A stretch of DNA of 64,000 nucleotides from Litoreibacter meonggei (GTDB taxonomy: Bacteria > Pseudomonadota > Alphaproteobacteria > Rhodobacterales > Rhodobacteraceae): positions 1 to 64,000 of the forward strand of contig NZ_RCCE01000003.1 of NCBI RefSeq assembly GCF_003663885.1. Direction: 5' to 3'. The notes beneath the pieces were generated by a model. That model ran no database searches. It saw only the letters and a program-made list of their open reading frames with translations, and was not told where the DNA came from. This document shows positions 26,546 to 35,880 of the stretch, piece by piece (the stretch's first letter is position 1; the number at the start of each line of letters is the position of its first letter). The translations under genes were made by a program, and so were the position numbers.

Positions 26546-27567
26546 GAGTTGTCATTGCAGGTCTTGGCAATATGGGGCGCAGCCATGCGCTTGCCTATCA
26601 TGCCCATCCTGAGGCAGAGATCGTGGGGCTGGTAAACCGCTCCGACGTCGCTTTGCCCGCAGAGCTAGAAGGGTATCCGCGATTTGCGACCTTCGACGAA
26701 GGTTTGGCGCTCAAGCCCGACTTGGTTTGCATCGCGACTTATTCCGACAGCCACGCCGATTACGCCATTTCAGCGATGCAGGCAGGCGCGGATGTGTTCA
26801 TTGAAAAGCCACTGGCAACCACCGTGGCAGACGCAGAACGCGTTGTTGCCACCGCCAAACGGCTGAACCGCAAGCTTGTCGTGGGCTACATCCTGCGCCA
26901 CCACCCTAGCTGGCAACGCCTGATCTCTGAAGCGCGCGATTTGGGCGGGCCATATGTCTTCCGCATGAATCTCAACCAGCAATCGGATGGTCCGACTTGG
27001 GAGACCCATAAATCGCTGATGCAAACGACCAGCCCTATCGTCGATTGTGGCGTGCATTACGTGGATGTGATGTGCCAGATCACCGACGCCAAGCCTGTAC
27101 GCGTCAGCGGCATGGGACTGCGCCTGTCAGACGAGATTGCACCGGAGATGTATAACTACGGCCAGCTACAGGTGTGGTTCGCGGATGGCTCGATCGGATG
27201 GTACGAAGCCGGATGGGGACCGATGATGTCCGAGACCGCGTTCTTCGTGAAAGACGTGGTGTCGCCCAACGGGGCCGTGTCTATCACCGACGGCAACAAG
27301 GGCGCATCTGACAACGTGGATGGCCATACCAAGGTTGGCGGCCTGCTTGTTCACCGCACCACCGGTGACGAACTGATCGAGCTGCCTGACGAGCCCGGTC
27401 ACCAAGAGCTTTGCAATTCCGAGCAAGCGTTCATGATCGACGCGATTTCTCAAGACATAGACCTAACCCGGCACATGACCGATGCCGTGCAATCCTTGGG
27501 CATTTGCCTCGCCGCTGATGAAAGCATCCGCACTGGCCGCCCCGTTGAACTAGGAGTTACCCAATGA
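26542..27567 (+). CDS. Gfo/Idh/MocA family oxidoreductase
   Basis: A 341-residue NAD(P)-dependent sugar oxidoreductase. The N-terminal Rossmann motif is [14 protein letters not shown] (glycines at 7, 9 and 12). The family motif EKPLATT near residue 91 carries the catalytic-region Lys, and [13 protein letters not shown] near 168 supplies the active-site His. It lies inside the ABC operon, overlapping both neighbours by 4 bp, so it acts on the imported sugar or a derivative. The step is unknown: nothing in the standard MurNAc-to-Fru-6-P route needs it, so it may handle a modified or 1,6-anhydro sugar. Confidence 0.87.
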   Translation: MRVVIAGLGNMGRSHALAYHAHPEAEIVGLVNRSDVALPAELEGYPRFATFDEGLALKPDLVCIATYSDSHADYAISAMQAGADVFIEKPLATTVADAERVVATAKRLNRKLVVGYILRHHPSWQRLISEARDLGGPYVFRMNLNQQSDGPTWETHKSLMQTTSPIVDCGVHYVDVMCQITDAKPVRVSGMGLRLSDEIAPEMYNYGQLQVWFADGSIGWYEAGWGPMMSETAFFVKDVVSPNGAVSITDGNKGASDNVDGHTKVGGLLVHRTTGDELIELPDEPGHQELCNSEQAFMIDAISQDIDLTRHMTDAVQSLGICLAADESIRTGRPVELGVTQ

Positions 27568-28571
27568 CCGCCCTGAGCCTCACAAATGTCTGCAAATCCT
27601 TTGGGTCTGTAGAAGTCCTGAAAGACATCAATCTGACCGTAGAGGAAGGCGAATTCGTTGTATTTGTCGGGCCTTCGGGTTGTGGCAAATCCACCTTGCT
27701 GCGTGTGATCGCCGGGCTAGAGGACGCAACGGCGGGCACGGTGAACATCGGCGGGAATGTCGTCAACAATATCCCGCCCGCCAAACGCGGCATTGCGATG
27801 GTGTTTCAATCCTACGCGCTCTATCCGCACCTAAGCGTTCACGACAACATGGCGCTTGGCCTCAAGCAAGAGAAACAGCCGAAATCTGTGATCGAAGAGC
27901 GGGTTGGCAAGGCCGTCGAGATGCTCGATCTGAGCGCATATGTCGATCGTCGCCCGTCCGACCTGTCCGGCGGGCAACGCCAGCGAGTGGCCATTGGGCG
28001 CGCCATTGTGCGCGAGCCACAACTATTCCTGTTCGACGAGCCGTTGTCCAACCTCGACGCGGCGCTGCGGATGAACACCCGCATCGAAATCGCCGAGCTT
28101 CACCGCACGCTAAGTGCCTCGATGATCTACGTGACCCACGACCAGACAGAAGCCATGACACTTGCTGATAAGATCGTCGTTTTACGGGACGGGCGGGTGG
28201 AACAGGTTGGATCCCCGATGGAGCTGTACAACAACCCCGCCAACCAGTTTGTCGCAGGTTTCCTTGGGTCTCCCGCAATGAACTTCCTGAAGAAAGCCCC
28301 GCTTGCGATACCCGAAAATGGGGCGTTGGGTATTCGTCCAGAACATCTGCGACCAACAAAAGGTGGGCGGATCAAGGGGACGGTGACGCATGTTGAGCGC
28401 TTAGGTGGCGATACCAACCTGTTGGTGTCGACTGATGAGCAGGAAGCGCTGACAGTGCGCATATTCGGCCAGGATGGGACGCTTGTTGGAGAGAAAATCG
28501 AATTGGATTTCGATGACCATGCTGCCTTTGCCTTTGACGCAGAGCAGCATCGGGTGACCTTTGCCGCCTGA
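27564..28571 (+). CDS. Sugar ABC transporter ATPase, MalK/UgpC type
   Basis: A 335-residue ATPase with Walker [14 protein letters not shown] near 34-46, Q-loop [13 protein letters not shown], signature [15 protein letters not shown], Walker [14 protein letters not shown] and switch [12 protein letters not shown] MalK-like C-terminal domain contains [11 protein letters not shown]. It energises the importer of the amino-sugar locus and closes the rightward operon. No clear terminator follows. Confidence 0.93.
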   Translation: MTALSLTNVCKSFGSVEVLKDINLTVEEGEFVVFVGPSGCGKSTLLRVIAGLEDATAGTVNIGGNVVNNIPPAKRGIAMVFQSYALYPHLSVHDNMALGLKQEKQPKSVIEERVGKAVEMLDLSAYVDRRPSDLSGGQRQRVAIGRAIVREPQLFLFDEPLSNLDAALRMNTRIEIAELHRTLSASMIYVTHDQTEAMTLADKIVVLRDGRVEQVGSPMELYNNPANQFVAGFLGSPAMNFLKKAPLAIPENGALGIRPEHLRPTKGGRIKGTVTHVERLGGDTNLLVSTDEQEALTVRIFGQDGTLVGEKIELDFDDHAAFAFDAEQHRVTFAA

Positions 28572-29078
28572 AGGACTCTGATGGCAACCCAATGGAGATC
28601 TCAAACGTTACCAGTATAGGCGCAAGATCTTGAGACCCTCGGTAGCTCAGCCATTTGAGCCGAAACACATAAGGCGGTGACATTTTGCCAGTAAACGATT
28701 GCACGACATTAGGTGGGCAAGTCGTTGTCAGGAATAGATACGCAAATAGATCGCAATTAATAATCGGACCGAGGTCTAGTTCGGGCTGGAAGCAGATTTT
28801 GTGAAAGCTATTCTGGGCGACAGCATTGTCCAGCAGATCCGACTTCGACACCACCCATTACCGAACCTGTCTGACGGAAAGGGGTAGATGACTGCTTAGA
28901 GTCCATACCATAAAATTTCTGCATTGCGGCGAATGGCGACTACTAAATACCATTGGCAAAGTTGGGGTGTGACTGGTCAACTAATGCGACCTATTCAATC
29001 TAAATGAAAAAGCACAAGCTCCACCATGACCTAGCCACGCGCCGCTACGGTATTTATTACCATATGATGATAACAAGT
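28572..29078. other. Gap, possible IS remnant
   Basis: I see no gene. On the minus strand around 28800-28852 a frame reads SDLLDNAVAQNSFHK, which resembles the DNAxAESF region near the end of IS3-type transposase cores. It is too short and degenerate to be sure. The rest is AT-richer spacer before the convergent permease gene end. Confidence 0.3.
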
Positions 29079-30914
29079 TTAAGTTGTGTTTAGTCGCCCT
29101 ACGCCGGCGCTGCGTGACATCACACGAACAATGACGCTGATTATGATGATGATCAGTACCAGCATCAAAGTCACAGCGCTGGAATGCTGTGCCATGTCTT
29201 GTTCTTGGTAGCCAAATATTAGGCCTGTCAGAACCATGTTGCCCGGTGAAATCAGCAAAATAATCAACGATAGCTCCCGCATAGCCGTAATGAACGTCAA
29301 CAACATCCCCGCAACAACCCCGCTCATGGATAAAGGAATGATGATGCGGAACATGCGCCTGAACCAACCAATTCCTTGAACCCGCGCGGCCTCTTCTAGC
29401 GATTGGTGAATCTGCAAAATTGCTGCAATTCCGGTGCGTGAGGTGAAGGGCAAGTTCTTGATCACCGTTATCAGGATCAAAATAGTGAATGTGCCATAAA
29501 GCGCCGGAACAGGGCCGATACTTGTGGAGAACATGCCGATATATATCGCGCCGAGTGCGATGGACGGGAAGATATACGGGGCGAATGCGATTGCTTCCAG
29601 CCATTGTGATAAGCGTTTTCCGCGCCCGCGAACCACTGCATAGCCAACCAATAGGCCCAACACACCGTTGAATAATGCTGCCGCAAACCCAAGCTTTATA
29701 GAATTGATCAAAGCGCCCATGATGCCTTTGTTGTGGATTACGCCGGGCTCGCCGTAGGCTAAATTCACATTGCCTTGCCCGACCCAAAAGTAGGTCGTCA
29801 GATTGGAAAGGCTGTAATCTCCGGGTATGAGTGTGAGCGATTCCCAAAGCAGCAAAATTAGCGGCAAGGCGACGGTCATGCACAGGAACAGAATCACAAA
29901 TACGGTCGCAGGCCAGCGCAGTTTTCCAAGGTCGCTTTCGTGCTTGCGAAAGCCTTTGCCCGTCATGGTCACATAACTTTTGCGCACGCCTATAATGCGG
30001 CTATTGATCCAGATGAACGAGATTGCGAGAACGATCAATACCAGTGCCAACACAAACGCATCACCTTGGTTGCGCGCGTTGATGGAGGCATAGATTTGCG
30101 TCGAGAATGTAAAGAAGCGAACCGGAAGGCCTAGCAATGCAGGCGTTCCGAATGTCCCCAAAATGCGAATGAATGTCAGCACGATGGCCGATCCGATGGC
30201 CGGCATCAACAGTGGCATGGTGATCACGCGGATGCGCTTCCATTTGCCCATGCCGCTTGTCGCACCCGCTTCCTCAAGCTCGCTGTCGACCGTTGCCAAG
30301 GCTCCAGAGATCAGCAGATAGGCGTAGGCATAATAATGCAACGCCAGCGTGATCACGATCGGAAATAACCCGTAGGCCACCCAGTCAGGTGCTTGCGTTC
30401 CGGTCCAATAGGTCAGCAGCCCCTCGGACCCGCCAACACGGTCATTTTTGAACAGGCTTAGCCATGCAATTGCCATCACCCATGACGGCATCATATAGGG
30501 AAACACCAACATAGCACCGAAGACGCCTTTGAAATGGACATTGGTTCTGACCATCAACCACGCAAGGGAAAACCCAACTGTCAGCGCAATCACAGTGACG
30601 AAAAATCCCATCTTAAGACTGTTGACCAGCGGCTTGTAAAACAGCGCCGCAGAAATGGGCTGGTTAAAAACGCGATCCAGATGGAATAGCGTGAACTCGC
30701 CTACAACCCCGTCTGGATTGTAGGCAAGATCATAGCTCTGGAACGTAAAAGCATCTTTGATGATTTGCAGCAACGGCACCAATACGACGAAGCTTAGGAA
30801 TCCAAGCGCCAGAAGCCCGATGATCAATTCCGGTCGGTTTTTCAGCCGGTAAGCTTGATACGAGATGTTTTGCAAAGACCAAAACGCCGGTTTACCGCTG
30901 TCTGCCATTGCCAT
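29079..30914 (-). CDS. ABC transporter permease, fused two-domain FbpB/AfuB type (second system)
   Basis: A 611-residue inner-membrane protein with about twelve helices and two permease halves. The EAA loops are ELEEAGATSGMGKWKRIRVI and SLEEAARVQGIGWFRRMFRI. It is the same architecture as the permease at 5918-7750, but clearly diverged. I place the start at ATG 30914 (MAMADSGKP), just after the ATPase stop, rather than at 30962, which overlaps that gene by 44 bp. It completes the second iron-type importer of the window. Confidence 0.9.
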   Translation of the reverse strand: MAMADSGKPAFWSLQNISYQAYRLKNRPELIIGLLALGFLSFVVLVPLLQIIKDAFTFQSYDLAYNPDGVVGEFTLFHLDRVFNQPISAALFYKPLVNSLKMGFFVTVIALTVGFSLAWLMVRTNVHFKGVFGAMLVFPYMMPSWVMAIAWLSLFKNDRVGGSEGLLTYWTGTQAPDWVAYGLFPIVITLALHYYAYAYLLISGALATVDSELEEAGATSGMGKWKRIRVITMPLLMPAIGSAIVLTFIRILGTFGTPALLGLPVRFFTFSTQIYASINARNQGDAFVLALVLIVLAISFIWINSRIIGVRKSYVTMTGKGFRKHESDLGKLRWPATVFVILFLCMTVALPLILLLWESLTLIPGDYSLSNLTTYFWVGQGNVNLAYGEPGVIHNKGIMGALINSIKLGFAAALFNGVLGLLVGYAVVRGRGKRLSQWLEAIAFAPYIFPSIALGAIYIGMFSTSIGPVPALYGTFTILILITVIKNLPFTSRTGIAAILQIHQSLEEAARVQGIGWFRRMFRIIIPLSMSGVVAGMLLTFITAMRELSLIILLISPGNMVLTGLIFGYQEQDMAQHSSAVTLMLVLIIIIISVIVRVMSRSAGVGRLNTT

Positions 30915-30918
30915 GGAG

Positions 30919-32010
30919 TTAACCCACCTTGTTGCGCAGATTTTCCTGCGTGTCGGTGTCAAAGAAGCTTAAGGACTCGGGATCAAATTGCAGCCATAGC
31001 TCGGTGCCTGCAGGCAACGTCATGAACCCAGGCTGCATCAATGTGATTGGCGTATCGCCTACCTTGACCTCAACGATTGTATTGGCTCCCGTTGGTTGCA
31101 AAATCTCGGTCCGCGCTTTGAGCCAGCCGTCTTTTGCAGTCTCAGACACGTGCATCTTCTCAGGCCGAATGCCTGCGATCAAATCGCCGCCGTGCCGGGC
31201 AATGGCGTCAGGCAGAGGAATTGAGACGGCCCCGCAATCAAGCACCCCGTTGGCAATCGTACCATTGAACAGATTGATCCCCGGGTCACCAATGAACTCG
31301 GCGACAAAAATATTCGCGGGATGATGGTAGATGTCATAGGGCGAGCCCTCTTGCATAATTCGCCCGTCGTTCATGATGATCACGCGGTCCGACAGGGTTA
31401 ACGCTTCGATCTGGTCATGGGTCACATAAACCGTTGTCGCCTCAAGATCACGGTGCAGCCGCTTGAGGCTTGCACGCATCTCTGTGCGCAATTTGGCATC
31501 AAGATTGGACAGCGGCTCGTCCATCAACAAAATCGACGGTCGCAAAGCAATCAATCGTGCCACCGCGACCCTTTGCTGCTGCCCGCCGGACAATTCAGAA
31601 GGGTAGCGTCCGGCGTAGCCCGTTAGCTGCACCATCTCCAACGCATTTTCCAACCGCCTTGCGATATCAGCTTTGGAGATATTTTGTTCCTTCAAAGCCA
31701 ATGTAATATTCTTGGCCACAGTCATATGCGGCCACAATGCATAGCTTTGAAAAATCAACCCGAGGCGCCGCGCTTCGGGCGGGATAACCACGCCGTCTGC
31801 GCGCGAGAAAACCACGCGCTCCCCGAGTTGAATATTCCCTTGGTCCGGCTCCTCCAACCCTGCAATCATGCGCAGGGTTGTGGTTTTGCCGCAGCCGGAT
31901 GGCCCAAGTATGGTCAGGAATTCACCCGGCTGAACTGTGAGGTCGAGGTTCTTGACCACGACCTCTTTGCCATAGGACTTTACGATCCCATCAAGACGTA
32001 TTTGTCCCAT
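30919..32010 (-). CDS. ABC transporter ATPase, FbpC/PotA type (second system)
   Basis: A 363-residue ATPase with Walker A GPSGCGKTTTLRM near 34-46, signature ELSGGQQQRVAVARL, Walker [14 protein letters not shown] and switch VTHDQIEALTL. A C-terminal TOBE region contains LIAGIRPEKMHV. It lies 15 bp after the binding-protein gene and directly before the permease, one operon in the order binding protein, ATPase, permease. The first system in this window has the order permease, ATPase, binding protein, so the two were not made by simple local duplication. Confidence 0.92.
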   Translation of the reverse strand: MGQIRLDGIVKSYGKEVVVKNLDLTVQPGEFLTILGPSGCGKTTTLRMIAGLEEPDQGNIQLGERVVFSRADGVVIPPEARRLGLIFQSYALWPHMTVAKNITLALKEQNISKADIARRLENALEMVQLTGYAGRYPSELSGGQQQRVAVARLIALRPSILLMDEPLSNLDAKLRTEMRASLKRLHRDLEATTVYVTHDQIEALTLSDRVIIMNDGRIMQEGSPYDIYHHPANIFVAEFIGDPGINLFNGTIANGVLDCGAVSIPLPDAIARHGGDLIAGIRPEKMHVSETAKDGWLKARTEILQPTGANTIVEVKVGDTPITLMQPGFMTLPAGTELWLQFDPESLSFFDTDTQENLRNKVG

Positions 32011-32025
32011 CCATGCGCCTCAATT

Positions 32026-33279
32026 CTACTGGCTGGAGTGTATTAACCAGAAGTCACGCAAACGTGGGCCTTGTTCCCACATAAAGTCAGCAGACACGTT
32101 CCAGCCAACCATCTCGTCCCAAATCTCACCGCCCAGAGGCAGCGGTACATCATTCCGCGGGCTAACCGACCCGGCATCATGATACGGGGCCAAACCTTGG
32201 AGCAAATCGAAGCTTGCGCCCTCAATATAGGGCTTCTCCAGCTTGGTCTCTAGCGTGATGTCGGGGCTGCCCAACAGATAGGCGATCAACACTTTGGCCG
32301 CATTGGGGTTTGGTGCATTGGCTCCGATAGACATGAAATTCGGATAGACCATGCGCGATGCCGGATCGAGGTCAGAGATAATCGCGTTCACATTTCCTTT
32401 GTCATCATTGCGCGAAATATAGGTCATGCTCGTCATTGCTATCATCGCATCGTCTTGACCCTTTGCACCAGCGGCATCTGCCAATTTGGAGCCCGATTTG
32501 AAGATCACAACATCATTGGCCAACAAACGGCGCACGAATTCATATCCCGCATCTGGCACTCCGTCGCCCAACACAATGTCCTCGCCTGTCAGACGTTTGT
32601 AGGCTGCCGCCATCTCATCTGGGAACTGCACCAAAACGGCCAAACCCATAAGCGATGATCCTGATCCCATCGGGTCTTTGATCCCAACACGGCCTCGGAA
32701 TTCTTCTTGGGTTAGCTCCCAAACATTGCTGATCGGTGCGCCTTCGGGATAGGTTTCTGTATTGTAGAAAAATACCATCGCCTCGTTCACGCGGATAAGC
32801 AGCGGGTCACGGTTTTCTTCGGGAATCTTGTCTTTAAAATGTGCCGGCACGTAGTTGAATATACGGTTATTGGCCAAAAGTTCATGGATAACTTGTCCGG
32901 AGTTTCCGGTGGTAACGACATCAGCAGTAAAGATACCCGCGTCTTGTTCGCGCACGGTTTTCTCGATGGTCTTAACTGAGCCCAGATCATACACTGTCAG
33001 CGTGATACCTGGGTAAAGTGCCTGAAAATGGTCCACGACTTTGGCGATCCGACCAGACGCGGTGTAGACGGAAACCTCTCCTTCTTCCTTCGCTGCCGCA
33101 ACGATCTCGTCCCAGTTTTCTTCGCCCATCGCATGGGCCCCGAGAGCGTTCTCTTTGAGCCAGGCGTCAAGCTCTGCGGAAACCTCCTGAGCCGACGAAA
33201 TAGAAGCCGTTGATGAAAGCAATGCCACCGTTGCCAAGCGTGTTAGCATTTGCAGGAAATATCGTTTCGTCAATTTCAT
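32026..33279 (-). CDS. Periplasmic solute-binding protein, FbpA/AfuA superfamily (second system)
   Basis: A 417-residue protein with an N-terminal signal segment (about 1-30, ending SISSAQ), then a type-2 binding fold. The first strand-loop EVSVYTASGRIAKVVDHF has the same Thr/Ser-Gly-basic arrangement as the first system. There is no adjacent Tyr pair, so iron binding is unlikely. It ends DFWLIHSSQ, like the protein at 8977. I start it at 33279: GGAGG is then 6 bp away, whereas the ATG at 33285 abuts it. A HAD phosphatase is divergent from it, again pointing to a phosphorylated substrate. Confidence 0.85.
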   Translation of the reverse strand: MKLTKRYFLQMLTRLATVALLSSTASISSAQEVSAELDAWLKENALGAHAMGEENWDEIVAAAKEEGEVSVYTASGRIAKVVDHFQALYPGITLTVYDLGSVKTIEKTVREQDAGIFTADVVTTGNSGQVIHELLANNRIFNYVPAHFKDKIPEENRDPLLIRVNEAMVFFYNTETYPEGAPISNVWELTQEEFRGRVGIKDPMGSGSSLMGLAVLVQFPDEMAAAYKRLTGEDIVLGDGVPDAGYEFVRRLLANDVVIFKSGSKLADAAGAKGQDDAMIAMTSMTYISRNDDKGNVNAIISDLDPASRMVYPNFMSIGANAPNPNAAKVLIAYLLGSPDITLETKLEKPYIEGASFDLLQGLAPYHDAGSVSPRNDVPLPLGGEIWDEMVGWNVSADFMWEQGPRLRDFWLIHSSQ

Positions 33280-33363
33280 CGTCATCCTCCCAGATGTATT
33301 TGTATCGCTCTAGTCTTAAATACTTCTTATTTTACAGGTCTATGAGGCTAAAGAGCCGAATGC

Positions 33364-33377
33364 GTTGTTGCAACAAC
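33364..33377. promoter_or_regulatory. Palindrome in the divergent binding-protein/HAD promoter
   Basis: GTTGTTGCAACAAC is a perfect 14-bp palindrome, 85 bp upstream of the binding-protein start. A second inverted repeat ACTTAC / GTAAGT lies at 33430-33435 and 33446-33451, nearer the HAD gene. Either could be an operator; no regulator gene lies next to this locus. Confidence 0.45.
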
Positions 33378-33536
33378 AATTGCCTGTAGGCTATTGCGCC
33401 ATAGTGTTTAAACTGTGCAATTGAACCAGACTTACCGTACGAAAAGTAAGTTTGACGCACGAGACGTCTATCGCGCAAGTTCCACTTGATGGGCAATGCT
33501 TAGGCCTTAAACGCAACAGCCGAGGTCTGACATCCC

Positions 33537-34376
33537 GTGACCCAATATCTAGATAAAATCTCAACGATTGCTTCAAACTACGATGCAATCGTTTTCGACC
33601 AATGGGGCGTTTTGCACGATGGTAGCGCGCCCTATGCGGGTGCGGTCGACTGTCTTGAACAGCTCGCGAACCGCAGCGTCCGTATGGCAGTGCTGTCCAA
33701 TTCAGGCAAACGGAGTGCCCCCAATGCGGCTCGGATCGCAAACAAGGGGTTCGCCACCTCCTTATTTGAATTCGTAATGACCAGCGGCGAGGCGCTGTGG
33801 CGCGACATCGCAAACGCGTCAATTACCGAAGCTCGGTTCTTTCCCGTTGAGCGCGTCGCAGGCGACGCCGCGACGTGGGCTGATGGTTTAGATATCGAAA
33901 TCGAAACTTCGGTGGAAACCGCTCAGGCTATTTTGCTAATGGGGTTGCCCGATGGTGATAGCGCAGATCAGTGGCAAGGCATTTTAGACCAAGCCTACGC
34001 AGCCGCGTTGCCAGTCTATTGCTCAAACCCTGATCTCAAAAGCCCGCGCGCAAACAGCCAGTTGGTGACCTCAGCCGGCACTTTGGCACATCAATATCAC
34101 AAGCGTGGCGGCAAAGTTGTCTTTTATGGCAAGCCTCATCGCCGTATTTTTGACGAGTTAAGAGCAAAGCTTAATGCAGACCGGTTGTTGATGGTTGGGG
34201 ACAGCTTGGAACATGACATCGCAGGCGGGCAAGCTGCTGGCTGGGATACGTTGCTCATCCAAGGCGGGCTTCATGCCGCTGAATTCAGTCACGGATCCCA
34301 TGATGCTGTACTGGCCCGACTGGTTACGGAAAAAAACTGTGAGACACCCACTTACTCTATCGAGAAGTTGAAGTGA
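33537..34376 (+). CDS. HAD superfamily class IIA phosphatase-like hydrolase
   Basis: A 279-residue protein with a GTG start. HAD motif I is VFDQWGVLHDG near 19-29: the nucleophile Asp is present, but the usual second Asp is Trp, as I recall for one alphaproteobacterial class IIA subgroup. Motif II is VLSNSGKRS near 59, and motif III/IV GKPHRRIFDEL ... MVGDSLEHDIAGG near 221-231, where the C2-type cap lies between. Relatives of NagD remove phosphate from small molecules. It faces the operon of the second iron-type importer, whose substrate it may dephosphorylate in the cytoplasm. Confidence 0.83.
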   Translation: MTQYLDKISTIASNYDAIVFDQWGVLHDGSAPYAGAVDCLEQLANRSVRMAVLSNSGKRSAPNAARIANKGFATSLFEFVMTSGEALWRDIANASITEARFFPVERVAGDAATWADGLDIEIETSVETAQAILLMGLPDGDSADQWQGILDQAYAAALPVYCSNPDLKSPRANSQLVTSAGTLAHQYHKRGGKVVFYGKPHRRIFDELRAKLNADRLLMVGDSLEHDIAGGQAAGWDTLLIQGGLHAAEFSHGSHDAVLARLVTEKNCETPTYSIEKLK

Positions 34377-34851
34377 GAAAGGTCATTTCTACGTGATGCC
34401 AACCCGAATTCTCCCAGATTTGGACTGCCTGTATCAGAAGCTCGAAGGAAGTCAGTCGCAGTCTTCTAGGGCTGATCCTGACCCCTTTGAAGCGCTCATA
34501 AATTCTTTGATGCGTACTCGATAGTAGACGTTGATGCAGTTGCAGCGAAGTGACGCTTTGTCCCGCTTAGCCGCCACTCAAACATCCAATTTAGGGCGTA
34601 AATCGCTACTGCGGCGATGGTCTGCTTCGAGCCCAATGTGGGAATTTGCTTTTCTCGCTGCATGCGCTCGCAGCGAGGGAAATGCTGCGTCAGCGAAAGA
34701 TTCGGTACTGCCGCGCAGCGGAAAAACCAGCCATTCGCGCAGAGTGGAGCGAGGATCAAAGGTTGAGCTGACAGACGGCTGGACTAAGCCGACTTAGGCC
34801 CACAGATCCAATATGCGCTAGATACTCTTGCGAAGCCAGGTAGCTTAACCC
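34377..34851. repeat. Gap with the longest copy of the intergenic repeat
   Basis: No gene seen. About 34530-34760 carries the fullest set of repeat words: TGCAGCGAAGTGACGC, TTTGTCCCGCTTAGCCGCC, GTCTGCTTCGAGCCCA and AATGCTGCGTCAGCGAAAG. The first and last of these recall the copies near 340 and 5335. The short frames crossing it on both strands show no domain. Confidence 0.55.
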
Positions 34852-35847
34852 CTAGCGATGCATTTGCCGTTTACGATTTCGGGTGCGCTGCGTCGCCTCT
34901 TCCGAACCATCGTGATAGGTACCGAACCACTTATCCCAGGGCATTTCGGCATTGCCATAGTTGCACTCGTAATATCGGTGATGCAGTTGGTGAAAGAACG
35001 CACCAAGCAGCAGGGCTTGACGATCCCGCGTCCAGATCGCCTCGTATCCTGAATGCGACGAGGCAGCACCCAGCATCAGCCAATAACCCAGAAACAGCAT
35101 ATGTACCGGATGGCTTGGCAGGACGAAAACAATCAGGATCGCGCTGAGATATGCCAAGGCTTCGACGGGGTGCATCGACATGCCAGACCACGGGCCAGTA
35201 TTGACGTTACGGTGATGCACTGAATGCACATGTTTGTAGATAGACGGCTGATGCAAGATGAGGTGCACACCATAAAAGTGAAAGCTCTGCCACAACGCAA
35301 GCAGAGGAAACAGCAGAACGAACCAGACGGGATGCGCGCTAAACGACAAGGTTCCGATCAATCCGCTGGCGTAGGACCAGCGCAGGAAACACTCCAAAAC
35401 TGAAAGACTGGTGGCACCAAACGCCATTGAGTAATAGATGTTGTCCCAAGTCTGGTAGCCAAATGCGAACAATGCGTTCTTGCGTTTGAAATAGGGGCGT
35501 GGGTCGTATTTTAGTAATTTTCCCTGCCCGTCGATCCCGTAGAACCAGTGGTGTAGACCTCCGGCAACGATGCCCAGAAATAGCCAGTTTCGCAAAAATA
35601 CCCATGCCACCCAGCCAAAACCGAGGCTTGCTTGCTCTTGCCCGACAGGTTGCAGCCAGAAGGCGACCAGAAACGCGAGCACCAGAAAGATCGAGCGATC
35701 CGAGAACTGCAGCCAATTCTGCCAAACCCATTTTGCCAAGGCGGCAGGTTTGGGCGGCCACAGCCAATAGGGTGCGTGCTTGACTGGCAGTTCTGGATGC
35801 CAGTGCCATTCACGGCTCATTGGTTCGGTGTCGGTCTTCTTCGTCAT
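34852..35847 (-). CDS. Sterol desaturase / fatty acid hydroxylase superfamily membrane protein
   Basis: A 331-residue membrane protein with several hydrophobic helices and the His-box set that holds a di-iron centre: HLILH, HSVHHRN and HQLHHRYYE, with a further VHLILHQPSIYKHVH stretch between helices. Members hydroxylate or desaturate lipids with O2 at the inner membrane. The bacterial substrate is usually unknown and may be a carotenoid, hopanoid or lipid A-like lipid. The gene stands alone. Its ribosome site (AAGGTGAAG) lies inside an inverted repeat listed below. Confidence 0.88.
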   Translation of the reverse strand: MTKKTDTEPMSREWHWHPELPVKHAPYWLWPPKPAALAKWVWQNWLQFSDRSIFLVLAFLVAFWLQPVGQEQASLGFGWVAWVFLRNWLFLGIVAGGLHHWFYGIDGQGKLLKYDPRPYFKRKNALFAFGYQTWDNIYYSMAFGATSLSVLECFLRWSYASGLIGTLSFSAHPVWFVLLFPLLALWQSFHFYGVHLILHQPSIYKHVHSVHHRNVNTGPWSGMSMHPVEALAYLSAILIVFVLPSHPVHMLFLGYWLMLGAASSHSGYEAIWTRDRQALLLGAFFHQLHHRYYECNYGNAEMPWDKWFGTYHDGSEEATQRTRNRKRQMHR

Positions 35848-35848
35848 C

Positions 35849-35880
35849 TAGTCTTCACCTTGTTGGCATAGTGAAGACTA
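35849..35880 (-). promoter_or_regulatory. Perfect 10-bp inverted repeat covering the desaturase ribosome site
   Basis: TAGTCTTCAC (35849-35858) and its complement GTGAAGACTA (35871-35880), with a 12-bp spacer, end 1 bp before the start codon. In the transcript the stem would bury the AAGGTGAAG ribosome site. As DNA it has the size of a TetR-type operator. Either control mode is possible. Confidence 0.55.

Noticed and set aside
28372-28854. 160-codon minus-strand open frame past the amino-sugar ATPase gene
   Set aside because: Half of it is antisense to the ATPase gene; only a short stretch hints at a transposase, so it is noted as a possible remnant and not called as a gene.
33537-34376. Inactive HAD protein because the second motif I Asp is Trp
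   Set aside because: As far as I recall, Trp at this position is usual in one alphaproteobacterial class IIA subgroup, so it does not by itself indicate loss of function.
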